Origin: Sipunculus nudus
Lineage: Eukaryota; Annelida; Sipuncula; Golfingiida; Sipunculidae
NCBI GenBank assembly: GCA_026874595.1
Contig: CM049315.1
Location: 1,680,501-1,744,500, forward strand
Reading direction: 5' to 3'
Length of the DNA stretch: 64,000 nucleotides
Shown here piece by piece: positions 11,233-22,922 of the stretch. Below the pieces are notes generated by a model. The model saw nothing but the letters and a program-made list of their open reading frames with translations. It was not told the origin of the DNA and made no database searches. Within the stretch, counting starts at the first letter, position 1. Each line of letters starts with the position of its first letter. Made by a program: the position numbers and the translations under genes.

Positions 11233-12182
11233 CTACCAATAACCATTGAGAGCGTTAGCAACGTTCAGTTCACTACCAAGTCTTTGAGCCAGCGGGCGAG
11301 TAATATAGTCAAGAACGGCGAGACTGCGCCAGTCCCCGGTCAACTGAATGTTCTCATTCGGAATCCCAACTCTATGCATGAAGGTTGCTCCACCTCTGCA
11401 AAGACTATGGCCACTGTAAGCACGTTGGTCTTCACCAGCGCCTGCAACAACTCGCGTAGCCTAGTAACCAGGTATGTATGTGTGAGAGGTCGTGTCCCAC
11501 CTTTTTTATCGCTGTAAAGAAAAGCTGGACTGTCACGGTGCGCGGGTACTTCCATAATATGCCGCTGGATATAATACACAGCACAAACCGGCGAATTAGC
11601 GACACTGACCACGGGGATTTCCAAGATCCTCTCTTGGTATTGAATGGTCTTATTGCGAGTCACGCAAAGAATCATGCCCCATTCTTTAAATACAATGGCA
11701 CTCCTTGTTAAATACTGCCCTTCCCGTGACTGAATTTTTGGGACTAAATTTGCTTTACACAGTAATGGGCTGAAACCACGAAGTATGCACGCCCACAAGG
11801 CAACATCATTCTGGCACATCAAATCCAACTGCAAAAACATCCTGTATAGAAGCTGGACTGAAATCGGCAGTTTTCTATGAATTTTGTGTCCTAAAATGCG
11901 ACGAATACCTCTCAGCGTTGTCCGAGTGGCAAACGACTCGCGTATATCAGGGCACTGGTAGCCATAAATCTTATGCAAGTATACCACAGCACTCAGATAG
12001 TTTTCAATACTTGTATATCGCATAGCTCTAGCCATGTAAATGACATACCTTGATATATGGTCCGGAGTTGCCGGCAACGGTGCCTCATTTGTCATTTGAC
12101 AAAATCGTAAGTAGTGTTTCCACTGACTCAAACGGGTTTTGTATGATGAATCAGACAGGGCCTTGCATCTTGCAGTAATCAC
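11233..12182 (-). pseudogene. Tyrosine recombinase of the Ngaro element, frameshifted
   Basis: The N-terminal part (start 12182) reads as a SAM-like/core-binding region with SYKTRLSQWKHYLRFC, followed by a catalytic domain that includes the LWACILRGFSPLL region. The reading frame shifts near 11430. Beyond it another frame carries GHSLCRGGATFMHRVG, then LTGDWRSLAVLDYITRPL, and stops at 11233-11235. The final Tyr of DYI fits the nucleophile. The H-x-x-R box reads H-S-L-C here, so the second catalytic Arg appears to be Cys (TGC, consistent with CGC decay). Both defects argue that this copy is inactive. Function in the family: integration of a circular DNA intermediate. Confidence 0.85.
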
Positions 12183-12236
12183 GTTGATGTCTAAATCCTG
12201 TCTCAGTTTCTCTGAAAAATAAACATGTGTTACTTA

Positions 12237-13697
12237 CTATATCACAATGTCAGGCACAAGTCGCATGAATGATCTCGGTTCGCTTGATTGGCTCAACGCG
12301 TCTGCAGCTGAATTATCATGCGTGTTTATGTACCTTGCGGATATATAAAAATTGTTTTTCACCGCTAACCAAAACAGCTGCCGAAGCCATCCCATAGCGA
12401 CTTTATTACGGCTGTGGCCTGTATTAAGCATGTACATCACTTTTGTATTATCAGTATAAGCAACCATGTGTTTGTTTCGCCAACTTATGCCCCATCGTTC
12501 AGCAGCCATCAACATGGGAAACAACTCGAGAACATTTATATTTCCGTCGGCCGATTCTGGTATATGAGGGTACACCCACCATGGAGTGTCACGGATCCAC
12601 GCTGGATATACCGGATTACCCTGATCCCAGACTCCTGCGAACCAGTCAGAGTTACAATATGCACCAAATCCCGAATATGATGCATCGCAATGAAAGCACA
12701 CCTCCGCACATTGAGCGGTATCAATTATTTTTGCCTTGCCATTAAACTGAGATGCAAATTGGAGCCACCATTGAATATCTTTACGGAATTCCTCGTTTAA
12801 CCGTACCTTATGGTTCCATTCCGACACAGAGTTAGTCAAATTAATTATCCTGCAGGAGAAGGTGCGTCAACCTCGCACTAACGTTGAACAGTATGCCAAA
12901 ATACCGCACAGAGCTTGAAGTTCGCATTTTGTTGCTTTTCTTCGCTTGAAAAACGACCTTAACAGTTCGTTTAATTTTTGTAATTTATTAGCTGACAATT
13001 TTAATTCCATATGCACACTGTCCACCAATATACCCAAAAAATTTACACAAGTGGTGGGCGATTGTACCTTTTTCCATGATATGCCAAAACCTAAAGTTCT
13101 TAAAAGCCTAATAAGACACAACTGGCCCTGTCTACACTTCTCATAGCCGTCTGCGATAACAAGGAAATCGTCCAGATAATTAATTACACGGAATCCCTTG
13201 TTGAGCATTGCTCTAACAATAAAATTGGATATTCTTGTGAATATGAAAGGAGCACATTTGAGTCCGAAGCACAGAAAGTTGTCCGTATAAAACTCTGGTC
13301 CCGCTAATTCATTAGCGAACTGCCAGGATATACCTTGATATTTCCTGTGGTTTGGGTAAATAGGCACACACCTATAAGCCTTAGCGATATCCACAACACT
13401 GAAATAACACCCCTGCGACATGAGTTTCACCACATCGTCTAAAGAACAATAACGTAATGATTGGACCTCAATATAAGAATTAATAGACCTACCTCGCGGC
13501 CTGCTACAATCAGTTAGAGGCCTAATCCCACTGCCGTCTTTTTCAATACAACCGATCACATGCACACTGTGGAGTTTCCCAGCTTCGGGAAAATTTACCC
13601 TCTTGTATCTCTTCTTGTAACAAATCGTCCATGCCAGATTTTGTGTGGGCGTTTGTGGCAGATTTATAATTGTAACAACAATAAGATGGAATTTCAT
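12237..13697 (-). pseudogene. Reverse transcriptase-RNase H of the Ngaro element (copy 1)
   Basis: The RT part (13697-12870) carries DGSGIRPLTDCSRPRG, FSVVDIAKAYRCVPI, LCFGLKCAPFIFTRIS and the YLDDF active-site box, which is the DIRS/Ngaro-type arrangement. The RNase H part (12839-12237) follows with acidic landmarks CDASYSGFGAY, NVLELFPMLMAAERW, AYTDNTKVMYML and DNSAADALS. A single in-frame TGA near 12855-12857 separates the two parts, so it is a nonsense-mutated pol gene rather than two genes. The region 13697-12916 is also present as a second copy at 13931-14948. Confidence 0.85.
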
Positions 13698-14948
13698 TAG
13701 GATTATCCACTATTTTAAACCCATAACGAACGCCGTCCTACAAGAATTCAGCATCAGGGTCTACTGTTCCCTGTTTATACAGTTCATTGTACCATGCTTG
13801 CGGTTTCAGGGGAGAATAAACCCTGGCGATTGTATAACTATCCCTTGAGATATTTGACGCCAAAGATTGATATTTTATCTTATCATTTTTGGCGGGTATT
13901 TGTTCTAACTGAACAATCAAGTTATCCGAACAAAGTTCGCGTTTTGTTGCTTTTCTTCGCTTGAAAAACGACCTTAACAGTTCGTTTAATTTCTGTAATT
14001 TATAAACTGACAATTTTAATTCCATATGCACACTGTCCACCAATACACCCAAAAATTTTAAACAAGTGGAGGGCGATTGTACCTTTTTCCATGATTATGC
14101 CAAAACCTAAAGTTCTTAAAAGCCTAATAAGACGCAACTGGCCCTGTCTACACTTCTCATAACCGTCGGCAATAACAATGAAATCGTCCAGATAATCAAT
14201 TACACTGTATCCCTTGTTGAGCATTGCTCTAACAATAAAACTGGATATTCTTGTGAAAATGAAAGGAGCACATTTGAGTCCGAAGCACAGAAAGTTGTCC
14301 GTATAAAACTCTTGTCCCGCTAATTCATTAGCGAACTGCCAGGATATACCTTGATATTTCCTGTGGTTTGGGTAAATAGGCACACACCTATAAGCCTTAG
14401 CGATATCCACAACACTGAAATAGCACCCCAGCGACATGAGTTTCACCACATTGTCTAAAGAACAATAACGTAATGATTGGACCTCAATATAAGAATTAAT
14501 AGACCTACCTCGCGGCCTGCTACAATCTGTTATAGCCCTAATCCCACTGCCGTCTTTTTCAATACAACTGATCGCATGCACACAGTGTGGAGTTTCCCAG
14601 CTTCGGGAAAATTTGCCCTCTCGTATCTCTTCTCGTAACAAATCGTCCATGCCAGATTTGTGTCGGCGTTTGTGGCAGATTTATAATTGTAACAACGGTA
14701 ACATGGAATTTCATTAGGATTATCCACTATTTTAAACCCATTACAAACGCCGTCCCACAAGAATTCAGCATCAGGGTCTACCGTTCCGTGTTTATACAGT
14801 TCATTGTACCATGCTTGCGGTTTCAGGGGAGAATAAACCCCGCCGATTGTATAACTATCCCTTGGGATATTGGACGCCAACGATTGATATTTTTATCTTA
14901 TCATTTCCAGCTGGTATTTGTTCTAACTGAACAATCAAGTTATCCGAA
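12916..14948 (-). repeat. About 1.02-kb tandem duplication inside the Ngaro pol gene
   Basis: 12916-13930 and 13931-14948 are near-identical, offset by about 1016-1018 bases. The inner junction lies at AAGTTCGC-type microhomology (compare 12914-12925 with 13929-13940). The duplication spans the N-terminal pol region and the RT core including YLDDF, and both copies carry small differences. Confidence 0.85.
13738..14880 (-). pseudogene. Second reverse transcriptase copy of the Ngaro element
   Basis: Overlapping frames (14880-14530, 14650-14000, 14052-13738) together cover the linker region YNELYK.GTVDPDAEFL, the RT core with SVVDIAKAYRCVPI and YLDDF, and the FKRRKAT region, where the copy is joined to the second unit. 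Frame changes occur near 14540-14600 and 14060-14085. It duplicates RT copy 1 and could not encode a whole polyprotein. Confidence 0.8.
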
Positions 14949-14965
14949 CGACTCCCCACTATATC

Positions 14966-15517
14966 CTAGTGTTTAGGCTGACTACTAGGCCTTACCTCGG
15001 CACCATCTTTCTTTACATTGATGCACTCCCTGGCTTTGTGGTCCTTAGATTCACAGAAGTAACATGCGTGCTCACGGTTGCATGACCGACCGTCATTACA
15101 GCAACGAAAATTGTATCGCCAACAAATCTTTGTTGATGAATCTACCCCAGATTCCTCCTGACGGGGCCTAAAGTTCTCTCTACGCCTGTTCGATCTAGCC
15201 ATAGCAATTGTGCCCTCTGTTCCCAGGAAGGTATTACATAACTCTGTATCAGGACCCCCATAATTCATCTCTCCAGTGGAAACTTTATTGTGCACCCCAT
15301 TGTCATATTTCAAGAGGGCCTCAGTCGTGTAGATATTAGCGCACAAATTGCCAGCCACAAAACACAAGTGCTGCACATAACCTAACGTATTATTGTGTCC
15401 CTCCATCAATTTTTTCGACAGAATTCTCAATGAGCAGTGAATATATTCCCTAAAAGTCAATCTGTCGAAGGGTTTTTCCTCCCCTAACATGTCTTTAGGC
15501 CTTATTGTATCCGCCAA
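14966..15517 (-). pseudogene. Gag-like fragment with CCHC zinc knuckle
   Basis: The 183-codon frame ends with CYFCESKDHKAREC, an exact CX2CX4HX4C knuckle, preceded by a Cys-rich stretch CWRYNFRCC. The same strand and its position upstream of pol fit the nucleic-acid-binding gag part of the Ngaro element. The family B element inserted at 15507 cuts off its N-terminal side, so the apparent start at 15517 is an artefact. Confidence 0.7.
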
Positions 15518-16867
15518 AACAGAGTTTTGCGGATACTATGTTTTCAGCTGCACGCCGCCGCGGCCGTGTAGGTGTCCGGAGACCTCCTCCGTAACCGCTG
15601 GGCGGAATTTATGAAACCCAGGATTATGTTCGGGTCACATGTGAACTGCTGCGCCCCGATTTTGTTTTGACCTCTGACGTTTCCTCTGTGCTCTGCGTTC
15701 GTTTGTGCGTCTGTTTCCACACATAAACCCACATATCTCGAGAACCGTTTGACCGATCAGGATAATTTTTTTGCACAAATGTAGCCCTTGGAGAGCTTTA
15801 TAACATACACAAAAAATGGTGGCGCCACCTGCAAGCATGTTTGCACCGTGTCCATCTGTTCGTCTGCCTTTGGTTAAATCACTCATATCTCTGCAGTGAC
15901 TACACTAATTCACCTGAACTTCAGCATGCCTACACATCCTGGATAGCTTTTCTGATTTTATGACAGGTGGCGCCACCTACATTCACGTTTACGCTGCAGA
16001 CATCCAAGCTCATATCTCGGGAACCGTTTGACCGATCAGGAAAATTTTTTTGCACAAATGTAGCCCTTCGAGAGCTATATAACATACACAAAAAATGGTG
16101 GCACCACCTGCAACCATGTTTGCACAGTGTCCATCTGTTCTTCTGCCTTGGGTTAAAATCACTCGTATCTCTGCAGTGACTTGACTAATTCACCTGAAAT
16201 TCGGCATGCGTATACATCCTGGATAGCTTATCTGATTTTATGACAGGTGGCCAACCTACATTCACGTTTACGCTGGAGACATCCAAGCTCATATCTCGGG
16301 AACTGTTTGACCGATTGGGCCAAAATTTTGCATGTGTATAGATCTCACATAGCTCTTCACCATACGCAAAACTGGTGGCGCCACCTGCAGCCATTTTTGC
16401 ACAGCTCCTGTCTGTTTGTCTGCCATAGGATAAAATCACTCATATCTCGGCAGTGGTTTGACATATCTGCCTAAATTTTTGCAGGTTTATACATCCCCTA
16501 CAGCTCTCTTGATTTTATGACAGGTGGCGCCACCTGCATTCTAGTTTATGCAGCAGACATCCAAGCTCATATCTTGGGAACCGTTTGACCGATTGGGCCA
16601 AAGTTTTGCATGTGTATAGTTCTCACATAGCTCTTTATCATACGCAAAACTGGTGGCGTCACCTGCAACCATTTTTGCTCAGCGTCCATCTGTTTGTCTG
16701 CCACGTGCTAAAATCACTCATATACATGTAGTGGTTTGACTTATCTGCCTTAAATTTTGCATATGTATACAACTTGGACGGCTTTCTGGATTTTGTGGAA
16801 GGGGGGCAACCTACATGCCTCACTTCACCCGTTCCACTCTGATTTAGGCGGATTCTAGTTATTCTAG
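15507..16867 (+). mobile_element. Family B HINE-like element in the Ngaro gag
   Basis: Starts GTATCCGCCAAAACAGAG, pairing with GTTTTGCGGATA, then ACTATG and CCG-rich sequence. The body is alternating cassettes with GGTGGCGCCACC (for example near 15821, 15967, 16095, 16376 and 16525). It ends GCGGATTCTAGTTATTCTAG|TT. The usual 3' hairpin GTAGTCG...CGACTAC has been lost, so the 3' end looks partly deleted. It inserted in the retrotransposon after that element landed, so it is the younger insertion. Confidence 0.8.
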
Positions 16868-16869
16868 TT

Positions 16870-17684
16870 ACTTCTTGTTTTAAAACGGGAGGAGGATTAT
16901 TAGCAAAAAGACCATGCTTACCAGCAGCCGTCTGGTCCCTTGACTGTACATTTGATCAAGGAGTTTACAGGACTGGAGTAACAACTGTCAGAAGCCCTGC
17001 CAGGTAATTGCAATTAAGACATGATAAGCCCATTAACTCTATTGTGCGCCTATTGTGCCGCGGTGTCAGGCGCAGCGGCGGCACGGCCTTTGATAAAGCG
17101 AGCCTGCTAGATGTTACTTCTGCGGTCCGCTGTAGCTCGCTGAAGCGGAGAGCGGTATATCCAATAACTGAGCAGTAAATCACTGGAATAACATTGACCG
17201 GAATTAGGAATGCGCAAATGGTTTATTTTGTCAAGAATTATGCGCAACAAATATATCTAGAGACGTCTCGTGTTGAGGAATCACTTGACCAATTTTGGAT
17301 AGATGCGGACACTCTACATCAACTTATGCCGTGATTCATGACGGACGACTGGTAAGTGTTAACCTTACTTTCCCTGAATAACTTCGGAATTATAAAAAAT
17401 TCCATCAGTTCCCACACTTCTGACTTATATTAATAATTGGCCATGTATCATAGTATTCCGACGATAAAAAAAAATTTTTAGCTTATGCTCGGATGACTTT
17501 CATTTTGATGGATAACAGCGAGCCATTGTCCGCTCTGTCACTGACGGCGTTGTTCTCGTATTATCGCCCATATGTACCGCAGCCAAGCTATAGCTCAGGC
17601 GTCTTTAGCAACGAAACCTTCACACACGTTTCCCACACATATGGAAATATGGTGTTCAAACTTATGATTGTTTAAAAATTTATA
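16870..17684. other. Ngaro interior of uncertain content
   Basis: Lies between the gag-like fragments. No convincing frame is seen. A short stretch at 16952-16985 on the + strand (TCAAGGAGTTTACAGG, then TGGAGTA) matches the gag-like sequence found on the minus strand near 17880-17905. This could mean an inverted fragment or rearrangement. Confidence 0.4.
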
Positions 17685-17775
17685 TTAAGTACCGGAGATA
17701 AAATTGGGGAGAAACTTACTCCTCCTTGTCACAATAATGCCGAAGTCACGCCGAAGGGGGGTCTCTCGCGCTGTA

Positions 17776-18069
17776 TCAATTAGCACCGGGCTTATCAGCG
17801 GCATCTCTTTGTGCCTTAGAACAGCGAGTTTTATGACCCCCGTCAGCAACATCCGACACGGCCAGACTCTCACTTGATACTCCATCCCTGTAAACTCCTT
17901 GATTTGATTGTGCTGCCTGGAGAAGAGAGTCGAGCCTCTGGAGAGGATGTATTTCTTGCGGGGCACCTTCCGCACTGGCGGGCACCGTGCCCAACGCGTC
18001 TTGTGGTTCATAAGCAGGCGAAGGGGAAGAAACAGTTGCGCTCAGGGTGGCAATTTTCTTTTCCAGCAA
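17776..18069 (-). pseudogene. Gag-like N-terminal fragment of the Ngaro element
   Basis: Begins just inside repeat A1 with MLEKKIATLSATVSSPSPAY and continues as a Ser/Pro/Ala-rich, Gln-rich segment (PLQRLDSLLQAAQSNQG). No domain is recognised. The position right after A1 and the composition suggest gag; the frame ends early, so it is broken. Confidence 0.5.
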
Positions 18070-18278
18070 ATTAAACGTGTGGCCCCTGCCACCGCCTACA
18101 CTGAAAATGACCAGCGTTGCCGACTAACGACACATAAGGACACGGTTAAACGCTTGTGCATGAATACTAATTAACCCCCCCCCCCCCCCCCAACCTTCCC
18201 AGTGTATAACGGTGATCAGCGTGCCAAGGTGCATTCCATTATACCTGTATAACGGGACCGCATTCCCATTTTACCTTC
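18068..18278 (-). repeat. Ngaro repeat A1
   Basis: Left-end (5' on the coding strand) copy of the A repeat, the direct match of 10713-10928. It contains an expanded C run at 18176-18190. Confidence 0.85.
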
Positions 18279-18800
18279 GAGAAACTTATCAAGGCAAGTG
18301 TCTGCAGAATCTGTCCCCTTTTTAAATAGTTTTTTATTACTAAATTAAAGCTGTGAATGTTTGTTATGATTTCTGAAAGAAGTGATGAACAAGGCTCTTT
18401 TATAGCCCACTTAATCCCTGAGTGTCTGACTGAATTGGTTTAATAAACAGTAGTAGCCTAGCATAGTGTTGCCCGTAGATAACATCCCCAAAATGACTAC
18501 TTTGACCTTTTTAAAAATTCTTGAACTTCAAAAAGATGAAACTGAGAATAATAAGATCACCAGAAATTGAAGAGTGTGTACAATAATAACAGGCAATATT
18601 GTTTGTGAGGGCCTGTTATTCTGTAAGTAGTATGGTGGTGTCCAGTAGTCTCTACCTGTGTACTCAATTAATGAAATACCTGGACCTGGCCATCTCACCT
18701 GGTTACTGGCACAACACATGTCCCTGATCCCAAACCTGTTAGTAATTCATTGAGTGTTTCTTTTAAAAATGCCAAAAATTATCAGATGGATAACGTTTTT
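18279..18800. other. Intron 2 sequence without recognisable features
   Basis: AT-rich intron between the Ngaro element and the next A element; nothing recognised. Confidence 0.6.
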
Positions 18801-21270
18801 AGCTCAGCTGACTATATGTCATCTGAGCTATAGTCGTGGTCCATTGTCCGTCATCCGTCTGTCTGTCTGTCTGTCTGTCCGTCCGGATGTCTGTCCGTAA
18901 GACTGGCACGTTTCGACACCATTGGACCTACGTATCTGAAATTCGGCATACAGTTAGATGTCCCCAAAATCTCCTACCATGCCGAAAATTGGTCAGTAGG
19001 ACTTTGTTCATTCAAGATATTAAGGAAAAACCTCAATTTTTTATTAGAAATCTATTATTACACTTCAGGACGGCCTAATATCTAAAACAACTCATCTGGT
19101 TTTCTTCATATTTACCATAAATATTCCTCTATATAGTTCCTATGTACGTGCCAGAAATTAAGACAGTATTATTTAATTTAAAAAAGTTATGGGCCCAAAC
19201 ATAATGGACTTTGTAAAAAATTCAGGAAAAGACATTTGATCACTTAAGACCAAAAGTGTTAAAGGTAGGGACTTTTTTCCAGTAATACAACTTTAATTAA
19301 TCAAAATTTAATTGTATAACAAAAATTAGATCAAAATCTGTTAAATTTTTTTAAATATTGGCAAAAAATATAAAATTGGTACCTTAAATTTTGACCAACT
19401 TTGGCCACGGCACGTTTTTTCCCTGTAAGTACTGTGGATTTAATTTTCACAGCATATACAAATAAGGATTTAATCTGTTAAAATCTGAAATTTGAAAATA
19501 AAAGCTGCAAAATTAGGCTAGTTATTGAATTTTTTTTGGAGGCTCTTGTTGTATTCCCTTACATTGTCAAGCAGTCCACTTTGATGACTGTAGGTCATTC
19601 AGTGCACATCTCCATGCTCTTCAGGCTGTTGGCATAATGTTAGATGTCCCCAAAATCTCCTACCATACCGAAAATTGGGTCATTAGGACTTCGTTCCTTC
19701 GAGATATTAAGGAAAAACCTCTGTTTTCCATAAGTTTTCCATAAAAAAAGCCATTGGTACACTTCAAGGCTGCCTAATATCAAAACCACTTATCTGTTTT
19801 TGATCATATTTAGTATTCACATTCTTTCATACATTTTCTATGAACATACCAAAAATTAGGTCAGTATTTGGTATTATTTTGAAGTTATGGGCCAAAATAT
19901 AATACAATTTTTAAAAAATCAGGAAATATATTTACTTACCTAATTTTCACAGCATATATACATAAGGATTTAATCTTTTAAAATCTGAAATTTCAAAAAA
20001 ATTGATTGGTAAGAATAGCTATTATTCACGTTTTCATACACCATGTCAAGTGTTGTTTACATCTAGCCCACCTAGTAGTACAGCCTTCACTTGCATTATG
20101 TAACCCACCCCAGGCAACTTGCCTTGGCTCAGCTTGGCCACTACCAGCAGGCTCTTCCCCCCCCCCCCCCCCCCCCCCCCCCCCCGATGGTGCATAAACT
20201 TGATGTTATTATTTTCTGTATTTGATTCATTCTTAATCTTATTCTAGGCTATCTATGCTACATTTTAGATTTTGTAGTGTACCACCAGGGTTACAATGAT
20301 TAAAGTGTACATTTAATTGTGTCCACAAAGTGGTGTATTGCTACAGTGTGAATGTTCATCAGATAAGTAATTCCTTACTTCAGAAGAGTAAAAACTTCAC
20401 CAGGTGTGACTATTAATTCGAGTAATAAATTAAAACTGGGATAGTAATTAGCACAATGATACTGTTTGTCCCTCATTCAACCAACAGTGTGTATACTTTA
20501 TTTCAAAAGATGTTTTATTTTATCAAATTTACTGAATCTTTTATTTAATTTTGGTGAATAAAATTAAGCATGTACTGTAAACTCCAATGTGCAAAACTTT
20601 TTAATAGTGGTTCAAGTAATATTCTTGTAGATGCCATGTTGTGGCATTATTTTCTTTTAAGTTCAGTTCAAACATTTATGATTTAAAAATAATAAAATAT
20701 ATGTGTATGCATAATATGACCCAGTATGAGCTACATTCTGGATATATAATGATTGCAACTTTTGCAACAATTCTGATATTTTATCTTATATTTTCAGTTT
20801 TTTTATTAAAAATTTATAAAACCTGTAAATAAAAAAATGATTCAGATAAAAACTTCTTAATGGAAAAAGTGGATATGCTAAAAAAAAATAGGCTTATATA
20901 TAAACTTAAATGCATTATTCCTTTGAAAGTGAAATAAAGGTATTAGTCCATTCTTTCCGCTTTCCTGTCCATCTGTAAATTTTCATATGCATCACAGTAT
21001 CTCAAAATTTGTATTTCTTCATGACAGACTTGTCAGAGTGTTAGTTTGCAATCATTTATTTAGAACTTAACTATTACCAAGTAGGAGGGCCCCTTTCCTC
21101 TTAGCTTTTCATATTCTTATATAAATGAAAAACATTACAATAGAATATTTCTACATCCATCTTCCTGCTGCCCTCACTTTTCCCTTCTCCGAACCCCATC
21201 CCAAAGTCAGCCTCAGTAAGCAAGAACAAGATGAATCAGATATATTCATACTTTAATATTTTGTAAAATT
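18801..21270 (+). mobile_element. Family A element, 3' truncated
   Basis: Starts AGCTCAGCTGACTATATG, then the stem partner GTCATCTGAGCTATAG and a (CTGT/CCGT)n tract. The body matches the complete copy at 49399-52631 up to the AATATTTTGTA region, where it stops at a TA microsatellite (21271-21288). The 3' hairpin end is missing. A long C run lies at 20158-20185. Confidence 0.8.
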
Positions 21271-21523
21271 ATATATATATATATATATGTATATTGTTTC
21301 AATAGAACATTATTTTCAGTCACATTATGGAGCACTGAAAATGTCAGATCCTTATTCCACTAAACAATTGCTTTCAATTGTGTAGATGAAGTGTGTGCAA
21401 AAACCTTGTCTATTATACATTTATACATGGTCATCATTTTAAAGCAGATGATAAGTGCACTGTGTTATGGTTGTGTCCCTGCCTATGAATCCATTCTCTG
21501 CCAAAATATGCAGGGTATATATA

Positions 21524-22749
21524 TAAGATCCGTCAAGATTGTTACTGGGCCTTGACAATATATATATACATGTCGTGGCCCAGATTAGAATCTGGCCCAA
21601 TTTAAAACGGGGCCAGGCCAGATCAAAATTTTGATTTGGAACGGCCCAGATCAAAATTCTAATCTGGGTCGGACCAGTTTTAAACTGGGCCAGCTCAGAT
21701 TAAAATTTTGATCTGGGCCGGTCCAGATTAAAATCCTGTGGTGAAGACTTCAGGATTTAAATCTAGTCTGGACTGATTTTAAACTGGGCTGGCCCAGATT
21801 AGAATTTTGATGTGGGCTGGTTAAGTTTACAATCCTGTGGTGGACTGATTTTAAACTGGGCCGGCCAAGATCAAAATTTTAATCTCGGCTAGTCAAGATT
21901 ATAATCTTGTGGTGGACTGATTTTAAACTGGGCCTAACCAGATCAGAATCCAAATCTAATCTTAGGCTAGCTTGATTTTTATCATCTTAAATCAGATAAT
22001 ACAATAAAACATTTATTCCAGAAACACCATTTTGAAGGGCACAAAACATATAATGAACAAGATCATTAAAATATTTTAGTGACGAAAAAGCTAAGGAACA
22101 AATGTAATGTGCTGCTTTGGTTTCATGTGTTCTTCAAGCATGCAAGTTCACATCTGAACTTAACCTAAACCACATACCATAATTAATCACAGTTTAGAAT
22201 ATGTGTCAGTTCTGAGACATCTACTTGACTTATTATCAAAATTTTTAACTTAAAAGAGATAATTTTCTGTTCTGAATATCAAAATTCCATGTGTAATATT
22301 AAATATATACATGCATAATTAAACACCAGATTTACTCATTTATAAGTGAACAAAAGTAATTTACCAGTCTTAATGCTCATTTGGGTGAGCAGCATGACAT
22401 TGTGCCCTAACGTGGGGCTAGGGAGAGGTTTGTTATACCATTACTGTAATTTTCAATAGCAGAAAATCCACAGCTGAGTAAATGATATGATTGCTGTCAT
22501 TTGGCAGTCTCAAAAATATAGAGGCGAACATGCGTGAAAGTTGGATTTAGAATTTTATTTCAGAGGGTGACAAACCTGGTGGAGGTTTCAATTTGGAGTT
22601 AATAACTTAAATAGCTGCAGCGGATCTAAGATCTGGCCAGCCTGGATTACAATCGCAGTTTGGGCCGGCCTGAACTGCGATCGCAATTTGGGCTGGACAG
22701 ATCTAAGATCCGTCCAGATCGCGATCTGGGCCTTGACATATATATGTAT
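21524..22749. repeat. Palindrome-rich repeat block with terminal direct repeats
   Basis: Two related sequences of about 45 bp (AAGATCCGTC...CTGGGCCTTGACA...TATATA) stand at 21524-21566 and 22705-22749 in the same orientation. Next to the left one, 21580-21960 is a tandem and palindromic array of CTGGGCCGGCCCAGATTAAAATTTTGATC-type units. Next to the right one are GATCGCGATC and GGGCCGGCC palindromes. About 650 bp of ordinary AT-rich DNA lies between. It looks like a mobile element with repeat-rich ends, but I cannot assign a class. Confidence 0.5.
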
Positions 22750-22922
22750 AGTACAGTGCTGAATTTCCGAAAAATTTTTTTTCTGAAAATTCAAATGGGG
22801 AACCGAAAATATATGCGTAATTCCGAAATATATAATTTCAAGTATGTAAAAACCTTTAATGAGTATTGTAATTACGAGTCACAAGGCCTGCAGTTATTTG
22901 GTTAGCCCAGTGGTGACCCTAA

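Larger units (their letters stand above)
10565..18278 (-). mobile_element. Ngaro-type tyrosine-recombinase retrotransposon (decayed)
   Basis: The coding strand is minus. In coding order it reads: repeat A1 (18278-18068), gag-like pieces, reverse transcriptase, RNase H, tyrosine recombinase, then repeats B1 (11010-10924), A2 (10928-10713) and B2 (10650-10565). The order A1-ORFs-B1-A2-B2, all direct, is the split direct repeat layout known for Ngaro elements of the DIRS order, which integrate through a tyrosine recombinase instead of a DDE integrase. It is broken by nonsense and frameshift changes, a roughly 1-kb internal tandem duplication and a family B insertion at 15507-16867. It lies in intron 2, antisense to the host gene. 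Confidence 0.85.
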
